Below the pieces are notes generated by a model. The model ran no database searches. It was not told where the DNA came from and saw nothing but the letters and a program-made list of their open reading frames with translations. From Streptomyces cinnamoneus (GTDB lineage Bacteria > Actinomycetota > Actinomycetes > Streptomycetales > Streptomycetaceae): a stretch of DNA of 64,000 bases. Made by a program: the position numbers and the translations under genes. Shown one piece after another: positions 47,052 to 56,299 of this stretch. Position 1 is the stretch's first letter. Each line of letters opens with the position of its first letter. Location of the stretch: assembly GCF_002939475.1 (NCBI RefSeq), contig NZ_PKFQ01000002.1, positions 1 through 64,000 on the forward strand, written 5' to 3'.

Positions 47052-47155
47052 GGAGCCGGCCACGGGCCCTTTGTAGGAACCGCACAGCCGCAGGCCGCCA
47101 GCGCTGACCGGGCCCCCCGCGTCGGGACGGCCGGGGCATCGGTGAGGATGAGCGG

Positions 47156-48391
47156 GTGCCCGAACCCCTGAACCCCGCCGACCCCGCCTTCGCACGTGAC
47201 CCGTACCCCGCCTACGCACGGCTGCGCGAGCAGGCCCCCGTGGCCCGGGTGGCGCTGGCCAACGGCACGCACGCGTGGCTGGTCACCGGCCACGAACAGG
47301 CGCGCGCCGTGCTGGCCGACCCCCGGTTCTCCAACGTGCCGGCGCCGGGCGCGGGCCGGCCCAAGCCCGATTCCCCGGCGCAGCGCGCCCGCGGATGCCT
47401 GGCCCGCCACATGCTCAACTCCGACGCCCCCGACCACCTGCGGCTGCGCCGGCTGACCACCGCCGCGTTCACCCCGCGCCGCGTCGACGCGCTGCGCCCG
47501 CGCATCGAGCGGCTCACCGACGGGCTGCTGGCCGGACTCTCGGCACGGCTGGAGCTCGACGGCGGCGCCGACCTCGTCGACGCGTTCGCCTTCCCCCTGC
47601 CCGTGCTGGTGATCGGCGAGGTGCTGGGCGTACCTGAGGCCGACCGCGCGGAGCTGCGCGAATGGACCTACCGGGTGGGTTCGCCGGCGGACGCGCTCGT
47701 GGAGGGCGCGGTGGACGAGGCGTGGGTGCGGCTCCACGCCTACTTCTCCGCGCTGATCGCGCGGAAGCGGCGGGCGCCGGGCGAGGACCTGTTCAGCGCG
47801 CTGGTGCACGACGCGAGCGAGGGCGGCCTGGACGACGGCGAGCTGCTCGCCATGGCCTTCCTGCTGCTGTTCGCGGGCTACGAGACGACCATGAACCTGC
47901 TCGCGTCGGCGTCCCTGTCGCTGCTCGAGCACCCCGCCGAACTGGCCGCCGCGCGCGAGGGCGGGCCGGAGCGCTGGGCGGCGGTCGTCGAGGAGGTGCT
48001 GCGGCACGCCAGCCCGCTGGAGGGCACCACCTGGCGGCGCACCACCGCCGCGGTCGACCTGGGCGGCGAAGGCGTCATACCCGCCGGGGACTCGGTCCTC
48101 GTCGTACTCGCCGCCGCCAACCGCGACCCCGCCCACTTCCCCGAGCCGGACGCCTTCCGCCCGGACCGCCATCTGACCGGTGCGGACCGGGCCGCCCCGC
48201 ACCTGGCCTTCGGTCACGGCCCGCACTTCTGCCTCGGCGCGCGCCTCGCGCGCCTGGAGGCGGCCGTCGCGCTGCCACGGCTCTTCGCCGCCTTCCCCGG
48301 CCTGGCCCTGGCCGCCGATCCGCAGCGGCTTCCCTACCGCCCGGGTCTGCTGGTGCGCGGACCGCGCAGGCTGCCGGTCACTCTGCGGTGA
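47156..48391 (+). CDS. Cytochrome P450
   Basis: 411 residues from GTG 47156. Signatures: the helix-I oxygen motif reads FAGYETT (Glu-Thr where Asp-Thr is usual), the ExxR pair is EEVLR, and the haem loop is FGHGPHFCLGARLARLE with the Cys ligand. It is of soluble bacterial class I size and needs ferredoxin and reductase partners; none is adjacent. Substrate is unknown. It is separate from the NRPS cluster by about 14 kb and sits in the stress island, so a role in peptide tailoring is possible but not indicated. Confidence 0.95.
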   Translation: MPEPLNPADPAFARDPYPAYARLREQAPVARVALANGTHAWLVTGHEQARAVLADPRFSNVPAPGAGRPKPDSPAQRARGCLARHMLNSDAPDHLRLRRLTTAAFTPRRVDALRPRIERLTDGLLAGLSARLELDGGADLVDAFAFPLPVLVIGEVLGVPEADRAELREWTYRVGSPADALVEGAVDEAWVRLHAYFSALIARKRRAPGEDLFSALVHDASEGGLDDGELLAMAFLLLFAGYETTMNLLASASLSLLEHPAELAAAREGGPERWAAVVEEVLRHASPLEGTTWRRTTAAVDLGGEGVIPAGDSVLVVLAAANRDPAHFPEPDAFRPDRHLTGADRAAPHLAFGHGPHFCLGARLARLEAAVALPRLFAAFPGLALAADPQRLPYRPGLLVRGPRRLPVTLR

Positions 48392-48555
48392 ACGCCGCGG
48401 GCCGTCGACGGGTCGGCGCGGCCACGACGGCCGTCACCTTCCCGGTCCACTCCCGGCCGCACGCCCCAGGACGGGCTCGGCCCCACCCGCCCGGGGCCGC
48501 GGCCGAACGGGTGGCGTGAATCGCGCCCCGCGGCCCCCTGCCGGAAGGTGGGAAC

Positions 48556-50058
48556 GTGACGGCCCTCCAGCCCCCCGCGACGGCGCACGGCACGAGCAAC
48601 CGGCCCGGCCGCCCCGACGACCACGTCGTCGTGCTCTTCGGCGCCACCGGCGACCTCGCCAGACGCAAGCTGCTGCCCGGGCTGTACCGGCTCGCCCGGG
48701 CGGGGCTCATGCCGTACCGCTACCGGATCGTGGGCTCGGCGCCGGCCGCCTCCGCGCTCACCGACGAGGAGTTCCGCGCCCACGCCCGGCAGGCCGTCAC
48801 CGAGTTCGGCGCGGAGCAGCTCTCCGGCGCGCACTGGGCGGCCTTCGAGAGCACGCTGAGCTTCGGGGCCGCCGACCCCGAGGACCCCCAGCCGCTGCTC
48901 GCCGCCGTACGGGCCGCCGAGCAGGCCGTCGGTGGCAGCCCCCGCAGGCTCTGCCACCTGGCCGTGCCACCGAGCGCCTTCGCCTCCGTCATCGGCATGC
49001 TGGGCCGCTGCGGGCTCGCCGAGCGGGCACGCGTCATCGTCGAGAAGCCCTTCGGCACCGACCTCGCCTCCGCCCGCGCCCTCAACGAGACGGTCCACGC
49101 GGTCTTCGACGAGTCCCGGGTCTTCCGCATCGACCACTTCCTCGGCAAGGAGTCCGTCGACAACATCCTCGCGCTCCGCTTCGCCAACGGTCTCTTCGAA
49201 CCCGTCTGGAACCGCGACCACATCAGCCACGTCCAGATCGACGTGCCCGAGACGATCGGCATCGAGGGCCGCGCCGGGTTCTTCGAGGAGACCGGCACGT
49301 TCCGCGACATGATCGTGACCCACCTCTTCCAGGTGCTCGGCTTCGTCGCGATGGAACCGCCCGTCCGCCTTGAGGCGACGTCCCTGCGGGACGAGAAGGC
49401 CAAGGTCTTCGAGGCGATGAAACCGCTCGATCCGGCGCACGTCGTCCGCGGCCAGTACGCGGGGTACCGCGCGGAACCGGGCGTCGACCCGCACTCCGGC
49501 ACCGAGACCTTCGCCGCCCTGCGCGTGGAGGTCGACAACTGGCGGTGGGCCGGCGTCCCGTTCTTCCTGCGCTCCGGCAAGTCCCTCGGCCGGCGGCGCC
49601 AGGTCGTCGCCCTCTCCTTCAAGGAACCGCCGCTGCGCATGTTCCCCGTCGACGCGCACACGGGGGGCGGCCCGCGGAGCAACACCCTGGTCGTCGACTT
49701 CGACGACCCCGGCTGGATCTCCGCCCGCTTCCTGGCCAAGGAGCCGGGCCCCGCGATGCGGCTCGGCCCGGCGGCCATGACCTTCCGCTACGCCGACTCC
49801 ACGGGCCGGCGGCGCGGACTCGAGGGCTACGAACGGCTCCTCCTCGACGCCATGCTCGGCGACCAGTCCCTCTTCACCCGCGCGGACGGGATCGAGCGCC
49901 TGTGGGAGGTGTCCGAACCCCTCTTCCAGGCACCGCCGGCCGTCCTGCCGTACGCGCCCGGATCCTGGGGCCCGGCGGCGGCGGACGACCTCGTCGCCCC
50001 CCACCGCTGGTACCTCCCGGACATTCCCGTCGAAGATCCGGGAAGAGGAACCACATGA
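48556..50058 (+). CDS. zwf: Glucose-6-phosphate 1-dehydrogenase
   Basis: 500 residues from GTG 48556 (GGAAGGTGG upstream). The NADP-binding start reads FGATGDLARRKLLPGLY, and the substrate/catalytic motif is RIDHFLGKESVDN. EKPFGTDL and TGTFRDMIVTHLFQ are also typical. It oxidises glucose-6-P to 6-phosphogluconolactone, giving NADPH. The stop overlaps the next start (ATGA), so translation is coupled to the HAD phosphomutase and then the GH65 phosphorylase. Together these could turn a disaccharide into NADPH and pentose phosphates. Confidence 0.97.
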   Translation: MTALQPPATAHGTSNRPGRPDDHVVVLFGATGDLARRKLLPGLYRLARAGLMPYRYRIVGSAPAASALTDEEFRAHARQAVTEFGAEQLSGAHWAAFESTLSFGAADPEDPQPLLAAVRAAEQAVGGSPRRLCHLAVPPSAFASVIGMLGRCGLAERARVIVEKPFGTDLASARALNETVHAVFDESRVFRIDHFLGKESVDNILALRFANGLFEPVWNRDHISHVQIDVPETIGIEGRAGFFEETGTFRDMIVTHLFQVLGFVAMEPPVRLEATSLRDEKAKVFEAMKPLDPAHVVRGQYAGYRAEPGVDPHSGTETFAALRVEVDNWRWAGVPFFLRSGKSLGRRRQVVALSFKEPPLRMFPVDAHTGGGPRSNTLVVDFDDPGWISARFLAKEPGPAMRLGPAAMTFRYADSTGRRRGLEGYERLLLDAMLGDQSLFTRADGIERLWEVSEPLFQAPPAVLPYAPGSWGPAAADDLVAPHRWYLPDIPVEDPGRGTT

Positions 50059-50798
50059 CGAAGCTCGGTCTTCCCGACACCATCCGCGCCTGTCTGTTCG
50101 ACATGGACGGCGTGCTGACCCAGACCGCCACCGTGCACGCCGCCGCCTGGAAGGAGACGTTCGACGCGTTCCTCCACCGGCGCGACGGCGCCGCCTTCCG
50201 GCCGTTCGACGCCGTGACGGACTACGACGAGTACGTCGACGGCATGCCCCGGGCGGACGGCGTGCGCTCCTTCCTCGCCTCCCGCGGCATCCGCCTGCCG
50301 GAGGGCGACGAGGACGACCCGCCGGACCGCGACACCGTGCACGGCCTCGGCAACCGCAAGAACCGGCTGGTCCTGGAGAAGATCAAGGAACTCGGGGTCC
50401 AGGCGTACGCCGGCTCCGTCCGCTACGCCGAGGCCGCCCGGGCAGCCGGTCTGCGCCGGGCCGTGGTGTCCTCCAGCGCCAACTGCCACGAGGTGCTGGT
50501 GGCCGCCGGCATCGACGCCCTCTTCGAGGTGCGCGTCGACGGAGTGGTCGCGGCCGAGCAGCGGCTGCCGGGCAAGCCCCACCCCGACACCTTCCTCGCC
50601 GCGGCCCGGGCGCTCGGCGTGCCGGCCGCCGAGGCGGCCGTCTTCGAGGACGCCCTGGCCGGCATGGAGGCCGGGCGCGCCGGCGGGTTCGGTTTCGTCG
50701 TCGGCGTGAACCGGGCCGGCCAGGCCGACGCCCTGCGCGAGCACGGAGCCGACACGGTCGTCGACGACCTGGCCGACCTGCTGGGGGAGGCCTCATGA
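50055..50798 (+). CDS. HAD hydrolase, beta-phosphoglucomutase-like
   Basis: 247 residues. HAD motif I is FDMDGVLTQT (Asp nucleophile plus second Asp), motif II is VVSSSANCHEV, Lys lies in GKPHPDTF and the final acidic motif is VFEDALAGMEAG. The cap region YDEYVDGMPRADGVRSFLAS is typical of beta-phosphoglucomutases, which convert beta-glucose-1-P to glucose-6-P. It overlaps zwf by 4 bases and the GH65 gene by 4 bases, exactly the partners expected for such an enzyme. Confidence 0.93.
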   Translation: MTKLGLPDTIRACLFDMDGVLTQTATVHAAAWKETFDAFLHRRDGAAFRPFDAVTDYDEYVDGMPRADGVRSFLASRGIRLPEGDEDDPPDRDTVHGLGNRKNRLVLEKIKELGVQAYAGSVRYAEAARAAGLRRAVVSSSANCHEVLVAAGIDALFEVRVDGVVAAEQRLPGKPHPDTFLAAARALGVPAAEAAVFEDALAGMEAGRAGGFGFVVGVNRAGQADALREHGADTVVDDLADLLGEAS

Positions 50799-53176
50799 TC
50801 ACCCATCCGGCCTACATGGTCGAACCCTGGTGCCTGCGCGAGACCGAGCTCAATCTCGACGTGCTCTCCCAGAGCGAGTCCGTCTTCGCGCTGTCCAACG
50901 GGCACGTGGGCTGGCGGGGCAACCTCGACGAGGGAGAGCCGCACGGCCTGCCGGGCAGCTACCTCAACGGCGTGTACGAGTTCCGGCCGCTGCCCTACGC
51001 CGAGGCCGGATACGGCTATCCGGAGTCCGGCCAGACCATCATCAACATCACCAACGGCAAGCTGATCCGCCTCCTGGTCGACGACGAGCCCTTCGACCTG
51101 CGCTACGGCAAGCTCCACAAGCACGAGCGGGTGCTGGACTTCCGCACCGGGCTGCTCCACCGCACCACCGAGTGGACGTCCCCGAGCGGGCGGAGCGTCC
51201 GGGTGCACTCGACCAGGCTGGTCTCCTTCACCCAGCGCGCGGTGGCGGCCGTCTCCTACGAAGTCGAGCCGCTCGACGACGAGATGCGCATCGTCCTGCA
51301 GTCGGAGCTGGTCGCCAACGAGCAGCTGCCCCAGCACGGCGGTGACCCGCGGGCCGCCGCCGTGCTGGAGGCGCCGCTGGAGCCCGAGCAGCACGGCGCC
51401 CACGGCCCGCGCATCCGGCTGCTGCACCGGACGGCCCGCAGTGGTCTGCGCGTGGCCGCGGCCGCCCACCACTTCATCAGCGGCGGTGAGAAGACGGAGT
51501 CGTCGTCGGAGAGCAGCGAGGACCTGGCCCGGCTCACCGTCACCTCGCGGCTGCGGCCCGGCCAGCGGCTGCGGATGGAGAAGATCGTCGCCCACGGCTG
51601 GTCGGCGGTCCGTTCGGCCCCCGCGGTGCACGACCAGGTCGACGCGGCGCTGGCGGCCGCCGCCAGCACCGGGTGGCAGGGGCTGGTGCGGGACCAGCGC
51701 GGTTACCTGGAGGACTTCTGGGCGCGCGCCGACGTGGTGGTGGACGGCGACGCGGAGATCCAGCAGGCCGTCCGGTTCGCGCTCTTCCACGTCCTGCAGG
51801 CGGGCGCCCGGGGCGAGGCGAGGGCCCTGCCGGCCAAGGGGCTGACCGGCCCCGGCTACGACGGCCACTGCTTCTGGGACACCGAGACGTTCGTCCTGCC
51901 GGTGCTGACGTACACCGCGCCGCAGGCGGTCGAGCAGGCGCTGCGCTGGCGGTACAGCACGCTGGCGGCGGCCCTGGAGCGCTCCCGGCAGCTCGGCTTC
52001 CAGGGTGCCGCCTTCCCCTGGCGGACCATCAACGGCAGCGAGTGCTCGGGCTACTGGCCCGCCGGAACCGCCGCCTTCCACATCAACGCCGACATCGCCG
52101 ACGCCGTCGTGCGCTACGTGCGGGCCACCGAGGACGAGGGGTTCGAGCAGGAGGTGGGGCTGCCGCTGCTGGTGGAGACGGCCCGGCTGTGGCGCTCGCT
52201 GGGCCACCACGACCACCACGGGGACTTCCACATCGACGGTGTGACCGGCCCGGACGAGTACAGCGCCATCTCCGACGACAACCTCTACACGAACCTGATG
52301 GCGCAGCACAATCTGCGCGAGGCCGCCGGGATGGTCGAGCGCCACCCCGACCTGGCGGCGACCCTCGGGGTGGACGACGAGGAGACGGCCGCCTGGCGGG
52401 ACGCCGCCGCCCGCATGACCCTGCCCTTCAACCCGGAACTCGGCGTGCACGAGCAGTCCGCGGGCTTCACCCGGCACCAGGTGTGGGACTTCTCGCGCAC
52501 CGGCGAGGACCGGTACCCGCTGATGCTGAACTTCCCCTACTTCGACCTCTACCGCAAGCAGGTGGTCAAGCAGGCGGACCTCGTCCTCGCCATGTGCCTG
52601 CGGGGGGACGCCTTCACGCCCGAGGAGAAGGCCCGCAACTTCGCCTACTACGAGCCGCTGACCGTGCGGGACTCCTCGCTGTCGGCCTGCGGGCAGGCCG
52701 TCATGGCCGCCGAGGTCGGCCACATGCGCCTGGCCTACGACTACCTGGGCGAGGCGGCCATGATGGACCTCTCCGATCTGGAGGGGAACACCCGCGACGG
52801 CATCCACATCGCGTCGCTGGCGGGCACGTGGTTCGCGCTCGTCATCGGTTTCGGGGGGATGCGGGAGTACGACGGGCTGCTGGCCTTCACCCCGCGGCTG
52901 CCGGAGCAGCTCGGGCGCCTCTGCTTCACGGTGCAGTTCCGCGAGCGCCGGCTGAGGGTGGAGATCACGGGCCAGACCGCGACGTACACCCTGCTGGAGG
53001 GCGAGGACCTGGGCATCCGGCACTGCGGCGAGCGCCTGACGATCTCGGCGGGCGAGCCGGAGTCCCGGCAGGTGCCGCCCATCCCCGCGGGAACCCCGCC
53101 GGAGCAGCCGGCGGGCCGCTCCCCGGCCCGGCGCGGCCGGGGAGCGGGGCACGGCGAGGTGGACGGCGGTCACTGA
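50795..53176 (+). CDS. GH65 disaccharide phosphorylase (trehalose/maltose/kojibiose type)
   Basis: 793 residues, normal for the family. The N-terminal beta-sandwich (ESVFALSNGHVGWRGNLDEG) is followed by the (alpha/alpha)6 barrel with FWDTETFVLPVLTY, WPAGTAAFHINADIADAV and the general-acid motif GVTGPDEYS. KQADLVLAM and SSLSACGQAVMAAEVGH complete the phosphate-binding region. Such enzymes split an alpha-glucosyl disaccharide with phosphate and, by inversion, give beta-glucose-1-P, the substrate of the HAD enzyme just upstream. The exact disaccharide cannot be fixed by eye; trehalose is a reasonable guess in a spore-forming organism. Confidence 0.94.
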   Translation: MITHPAYMVEPWCLRETELNLDVLSQSESVFALSNGHVGWRGNLDEGEPHGLPGSYLNGVYEFRPLPYAEAGYGYPESGQTIINITNGKLIRLLVDDEPFDLRYGKLHKHERVLDFRTGLLHRTTEWTSPSGRSVRVHSTRLVSFTQRAVAAVSYEVEPLDDEMRIVLQSELVANEQLPQHGGDPRAAAVLEAPLEPEQHGAHGPRIRLLHRTARSGLRVAAAAHHFISGGEKTESSSESSEDLARLTVTSRLRPGQRLRMEKIVAHGWSAVRSAPAVHDQVDAALAAAASTGWQGLVRDQRGYLEDFWARADVVVDGDAEIQQAVRFALFHVLQAGARGEARALPAKGLTGPGYDGHCFWDTETFVLPVLTYTAPQAVEQALRWRYSTLAAALERSRQLGFQGAAFPWRTINGSECSGYWPAGTAAFHINADIADAVVRYVRATEDEGFEQEVGLPLLVETARLWRSLGHHDHHGDFHIDGVTGPDEYSAISDDNLYTNLMAQHNLREAAGMVERHPDLAATLGVDDEETAAWRDAAARMTLPFNPELGVHEQSAGFTRHQVWDFSRTGEDRYPLMLNFPYFDLYRKQVVKQADLVLAMCLRGDAFTPEEKARNFAYYEPLTVRDSSLSACGQAVMAAEVGHMRLAYDYLGEAAMMDLSDLEGNTRDGIHIASLAGTWFALVIGFGGMREYDGLLAFTPRLPEQLGRLCFTVQFRERRLRVEITGQTATYTLLEGEDLGIRHCGERLTISAGEPESRQVPPIPAGTPPEQPAGRSPARRGRGAGHGEVDGGH

Positions 53177-53182
53177 CCGGGC

Positions 53183-53220
53183 GCCGCCGGCCCCCGGGAT
53201 CACGGCCGGGGACCGGCGGC
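53183..53220. terminator. Bidirectional terminator between GH65 and FUSC genes
   Basis: GCCGCCGGCCCC pairs with GGGGaCCGGCGGC (one bulged A) across a 13-nt loop in the 49-bp gap between convergent genes. A hairpin here would serve both directions. Confidence 0.75.
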
Positions 53221-53225
53221 CGGGT

Positions 53226-54449
53226 CTACTGCGTACTGCTGCGCCATCCGTAGCGGCTCTTGCGCAGTCGTCGCCGCATGCGGCGCAGCGGGTGGCGCTC
53301 GATCTGCTCGCGGGAGTGGCGGTCGAGTTCCTCCGCCAGCCGCTCGGTGCGCTTCTCCACGTCGAGCTCGTCCAGGATGCGGTCGACCTCGGCCAGCAGC
53401 GCCCCGTGCAGCTGCCACTGGCGCGGGTGGACGCGGACGCCGTCGAGCAGCAGGTGGGCGGCCCGGTCGCGGCTCGCCCGGCCCTCGGCGAGCTCCTTCA
53501 GCAGCCGGTCCTCGGCCTCCTCGGCGTTGGCGGTCACCTGAGTGGTGATCAGCACGGCGAAGCTCTCGATGGCCGTGGCCAGGTGGCGGAAGACCTCCTC
53601 CAGGGCGACCGCGACCTCCGGGGCGAACAGGGTCTCCTCGGTGCGTTCCTTGGCCAGGTCGGTGAGCGTGCGGCAGATCACCCGCAGGACGACGGCGGCG
53701 ATCTCCAGCGTGTCGAGGCCCGTGCGCAGCACGACCCGGAAGAGCAGCCCCTCCTTGACCCGCGGGTTGAGCTTCAGGCTGTCCTCGGCCTGTCGCAGGG
53801 AGGCGTCCACCTGCGTGATGTCGTTGTCCAGCCGGCGGGCCTCGTGGAGGCGGGCGGCCGCCTCCGCGACCGGGGTGTGACCGGTGACGGTCTCGCCGAT
53901 GTGCTGGAGCAGCCGCCGCATGCGGCGGGCCAGGTCCTCGATGGCGTCGCCGGCCGGCTGGACCCAGACCGGAGGCACGAACAGGAGGTCGAACATCAGG
54001 CCGACGACCGCACCGATCAGCGTCTCCAGGACCCGGTCCCAGGCGGTCTCCGCCACCCGGGTCACCCCCAGGACCAGCATGGCGCTGATCGCCACCTCGG
54101 GGACGAACTCCCCCACCCGTACGAAGCGCCCGATGACCAGGGAGGCCAGGATGATCAGTCCCAGGCTCCACCACGTCAGGCCGACCAGGGCGCTGAAGCC
54201 GATGGCGATGAGCACGCCGGCGACCACGGAGTTGACTCTGCGGATGCCGGTGGTGAGCGTGGAGTAGAGGGTCACCTGCACGACGAGCAGCGCGGTGAGG
54301 GGTGCGGTCAGCGGAGCCGGCTCGTTGCTCAGCCACAGGGCCACCACGTAGGCGATCACCGAGGCCAGCGTGGAGCGGACGGCCTGGACGAAGGCCGGCT
54401 CCCTGCCGCGTCGGACCAGTGTGGTCAAAGGGTCGGTGAAATATGGCAC
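53226..54449 (-). CDS. FUSC / aromatic acid exporter-like membrane protein
   Basis: About 407 residues from GTG 54449; the frame is open to 54512 and the exact start is uncertain. The N-terminal half holds about six hydrophobic segments (for example VIAYVVALWLS, LTALLVVQVTLYSTL, VVAGVLIAIGFSALVGL, LGLIILASLVIG, AISAMLVLGV, LIGAVVGLMFDLLFVPPV). The C-terminal half is cytoplasmic, helical and charged, ending in an Arg-rich tail (RRMRRRLRKSRYGW). This matches FUSC/ArAE-type proteins, which export aromatic acids or stabilise the envelope in other bacteria. It lies downstream of a small hypothetical gene on the same strand. Confidence 0.85.
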   Translation of the reverse strand: MPYFTDPLTTLVRRGREPAFVQAVRSTLASVIAYVVALWLSNEPAPLTAPLTALLVVQVTLYSTLTTGIRRVNSVVAGVLIAIGFSALVGLTWWSLGLIILASLVIGRFVRVGEFVPEVAISAMLVLGVTRVAETAWDRVLETLIGAVVGLMFDLLFVPPVWVQPAGDAIEDLARRMRRLLQHIGETVTGHTPVAEAAARLHEARRLDNDITQVDASLRQAEDSLKLNPRVKEGLLFRVVLRTGLDTLEIAAVVLRVICRTLTDLAKERTEETLFAPEVAVALEEVFRHLATAIESFAVLITTQVTANAEEAEDRLLKELAEGRASRDRAAHLLLDGVRVHPRQWQLHGALLAEVDRILDELDVEKRTERLAEELDRHSREQIERHPLRRMRRRLRKSRYGWRSSTQ

Positions 54450-54578
54450 TTCATGCCTGTTCCCGTGTGACTCCAGTGAACACTGTGTCGTCACCGGTGT
54501 GGCGTAACACACGCCGCCCCTGAGGGGCCGCCCCTGTGCGGCCGGCGTGGCCGCGTGCCTCCGGGCCGGCCGCGGCCG

Positions 54579-54962
54579 TCAGGACGGGGCGTGGTCCGGG
54601 TGCGCGGTGAGGACGAGGCGGGTCTCCAGCTCGTGCTCGCCGGGGACGGTGCCGTGGTCCTCGACGCCGAACGCGGCGGCGAGTTCCTCCCGCACCTGAC
54701 GCACGGGGTCGGCGGCACCGAAGAGGTCGACGGTCACCGCGCCGCCCAGGGGCGAGGGGACGGTCGTCCCGGGTGCGACGCGCGTCCGCGCGTCGACCAC
54801 CGTGGACCACACCGTGGGGGCGCCCGCGCCCGTGTCGACCGCCCGGACCTTGGAGCCGGAGGGGAAGGCGCTCTCCAGCGCTTCGAACACCGCCGTGGCG
54901 TCGTCGTGACCGCAGCTGGTCAGGTGGACGCTGACGTGGTCCGCAGTGTCGGGACCGCTCAT
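54579..54962 (-). CDS. Hypothetical 127-aa protein
   Basis: 127 residues from ATG 54962 with AAGGAG well placed. The sequence opens MSGPDTADHVSVHLTSCGHD and is acidic and soluble, with no signal peptide or membrane segment. I recognise no family. Codon use is normal for the region, and the good Shine-Dalgarno sequence supports a real gene. It is divergent from the EamA transporter gene and may be co-transcribed with the FUSC gene 130 bp downstream; a CCCCTGAGGGG hairpin lies in that gap. Confidence 0.75.
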   Translation of the reverse strand: MSGPDTADHVSVHLTSCGHDDATAVFEALESAFPSGSKVRAVDTGAGAPTVWSTVVDARTRVAPGTTVPSPLGGAVTVDLFGAADPVRQVREELAAAFGVEDHGTVPGEHELETRLVLTAHPDHAPS

Positions 54963-55187
54963 CGCGGTGCTCCTTCGCCGTCGGGGAGTGCCGAGGGGGC
55001 CGGTCTGCCTCCGAGCGTACGAGAGGAGTCCCGGCCCGGCGCGGCGGCGGGGTCCGTCCAGGCCATCCGGGGACGGACGACGGGGCAACGTCAAAGGAAT
55101 TCTTTGATCCAATCACGGAATTCATTATTCGACTTATAGGGGAAAGCTCGCTACCTTCGGCAGGGTTCGAAGAGGCCCCGCGTTCCC
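54963..55187. promoter_or_regulatory. Divergent promoter region with an AT-rich island
   Basis: Bases 55090-55145 are strikingly AT-rich for this genome (aggaattctttgatccaat ... tcattattcgacttatag). GGAATTC occurs twice, 24 bp apart, which could be a repeated operator. A TTGATC hexamer might serve as a -35 for the rightward transporter gene, but the match to -10 is poor. Upstream GC-rich DNA carries the leftward Shine-Dalgarno site. Confidence 0.45.
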
Positions 55188-56210
55188 GTGCCCGCCTCTT
55201 CCCCTCCTCCGACTCGATGGGTGGTGTTCTCCGTGCCGCGTGAGCGCCGGGTGGCGACCCCGTGGAAGTTCATGGCCGCGACGGCGATCCTGTGGGGATC
55301 GGCCTTCCCGGCGATCCGGGTCGGGCTGGAGGGGTATTCCCCGACGGCCATCGCCGTCCTGCGCCTGGCCTTCGCCCTGCTCTTCCTCGTGCCGTGCCTG
55401 CTGACCGGCCGCATCAGCCGGCTGCGCCGCGGCGACGCCCTGCGCATGGCCGGGTTCGGCGTGACCGGCATGACCGCCTACCAGCTGCTGCTCTACGCGG
55501 GCGAGCGCCACGTCGAGGGCGGCACGGCCGCCATGCTCGTGGCCACCTCCCCTGTCTTCGCCACGGCGCTCGGCATGCTCGTGCTGCGCGAACGCCCCGG
55601 CGCGTGGGGCATCGCGGGACTGCTCGTGGCCCTCGGCGGCGCCCTCGTGGTGGCCACGGCCGGCGGCGAGGGGGGCGGCTCGCGGTCGGGCATGGCGATG
55701 ATCGTGGCCGCGGCGGCGGCCCAGGCGACGTCCTTCATCCTGCAAAAGCCCCTGCTGCGCCGCTACTCCGGCATGGACTGCATCTTCTACGGCAGCCTCT
55801 TCGGCCTCCTCCCGCTGCTGGTCTTCGCCCCCCAGGCGGCCGGCCAGGCGCTCGCCGCCGGCTGGCAGCAGAGCGCGGCGGTGGTCTGGCTGGGCCTGGC
55901 CTGCACCGTCCTGGCCTTCTGCACGTGGTCGCGCGTCCTCAACGCGGCTCCGGCGTCGACGAGTTCGCTCGTCCTGTACGCCGTGCCCGTCGCGGCCCTG
56001 GCGCTGGACGCCGTGCTCCTCGGTGCCGTACCGGCCCCGACGGCCTGTCTGGGCGGCCTGATCGTGCTCGCCGGAGTCGGCGTCGCCGCCGTCCGCCGCG
56101 CCCCCCGCCCGCCGGCGCCGTCGGAGCCGGTCGCCCGGGGCGGACCGGTCTCCCGCGAGGAGACCGCACGGCACGAGGAGACCGGCGTCCGCAGCCCGTC
56201 ATCCGTCTGA
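55188..56210 (+). CDS. EamA-family (DMT) transporter
   Basis: About 340 residues with ten hydrophobic segments in two EamA repeats. The first repeat has ILWGSAFPAIRVGLEGYSP and VLRLAFALLFLVP, with GGTAAMLVATSPVFATALGM. The second has AAAAQATSFILQKPLLRRYSG and ACTVLAFCTWSRVLNAAPAS. Proteins of this type export amino acids, purines or other metabolites across the cell membrane. GTG 55188 opens the frame; a GTG at 55233 (PRERRVATPW) is an equally good start. A strong terminator follows at 56219-56262. Confidence 0.92.
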   Translation: MPASSPPPTRWVVFSVPRERRVATPWKFMAATAILWGSAFPAIRVGLEGYSPTAIAVLRLAFALLFLVPCLLTGRISRLRRGDALRMAGFGVTGMTAYQLLLYAGERHVEGGTAAMLVATSPVFATALGMLVLRERPGAWGIAGLLVALGGALVVATAGGEGGGSRSGMAMIVAAAAAQATSFILQKPLLRRYSGMDCIFYGSLFGLLPLLVFAPQAAGQALAAGWQQSAAVVWLGLACTVLAFCTWSRVLNAAPASTSSLVLYAVPVAALALDAVLLGAVPAPTACLGGLIVLAGVGVAAVRRAPRPPAPSEPVARGGPVSREETARHEETGVRSPSSV

Positions 56211-56218
56211 CCTGCCGG

Positions 56219-56262
56219 AGAGCCGGCGGTGCATCCTCCCCGAGGATGCCCGCCGGCTCTTT
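56219..56262 (+). terminator. Strong terminator after the EamA gene
   Basis: AGAGCCGGCGG-t-GCATCCTC pairs with GAGGATGCCCGCCGGCTCT through a 3-nt loop, a 19-bp stem with one bulged T, followed by TTT. It starts nine bases after the stop codon. Confidence 0.88.
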
Positions 56263-56299
56263 CCGTCATGCGACCGGGCCGGCGACGCCGCCCGGCACG

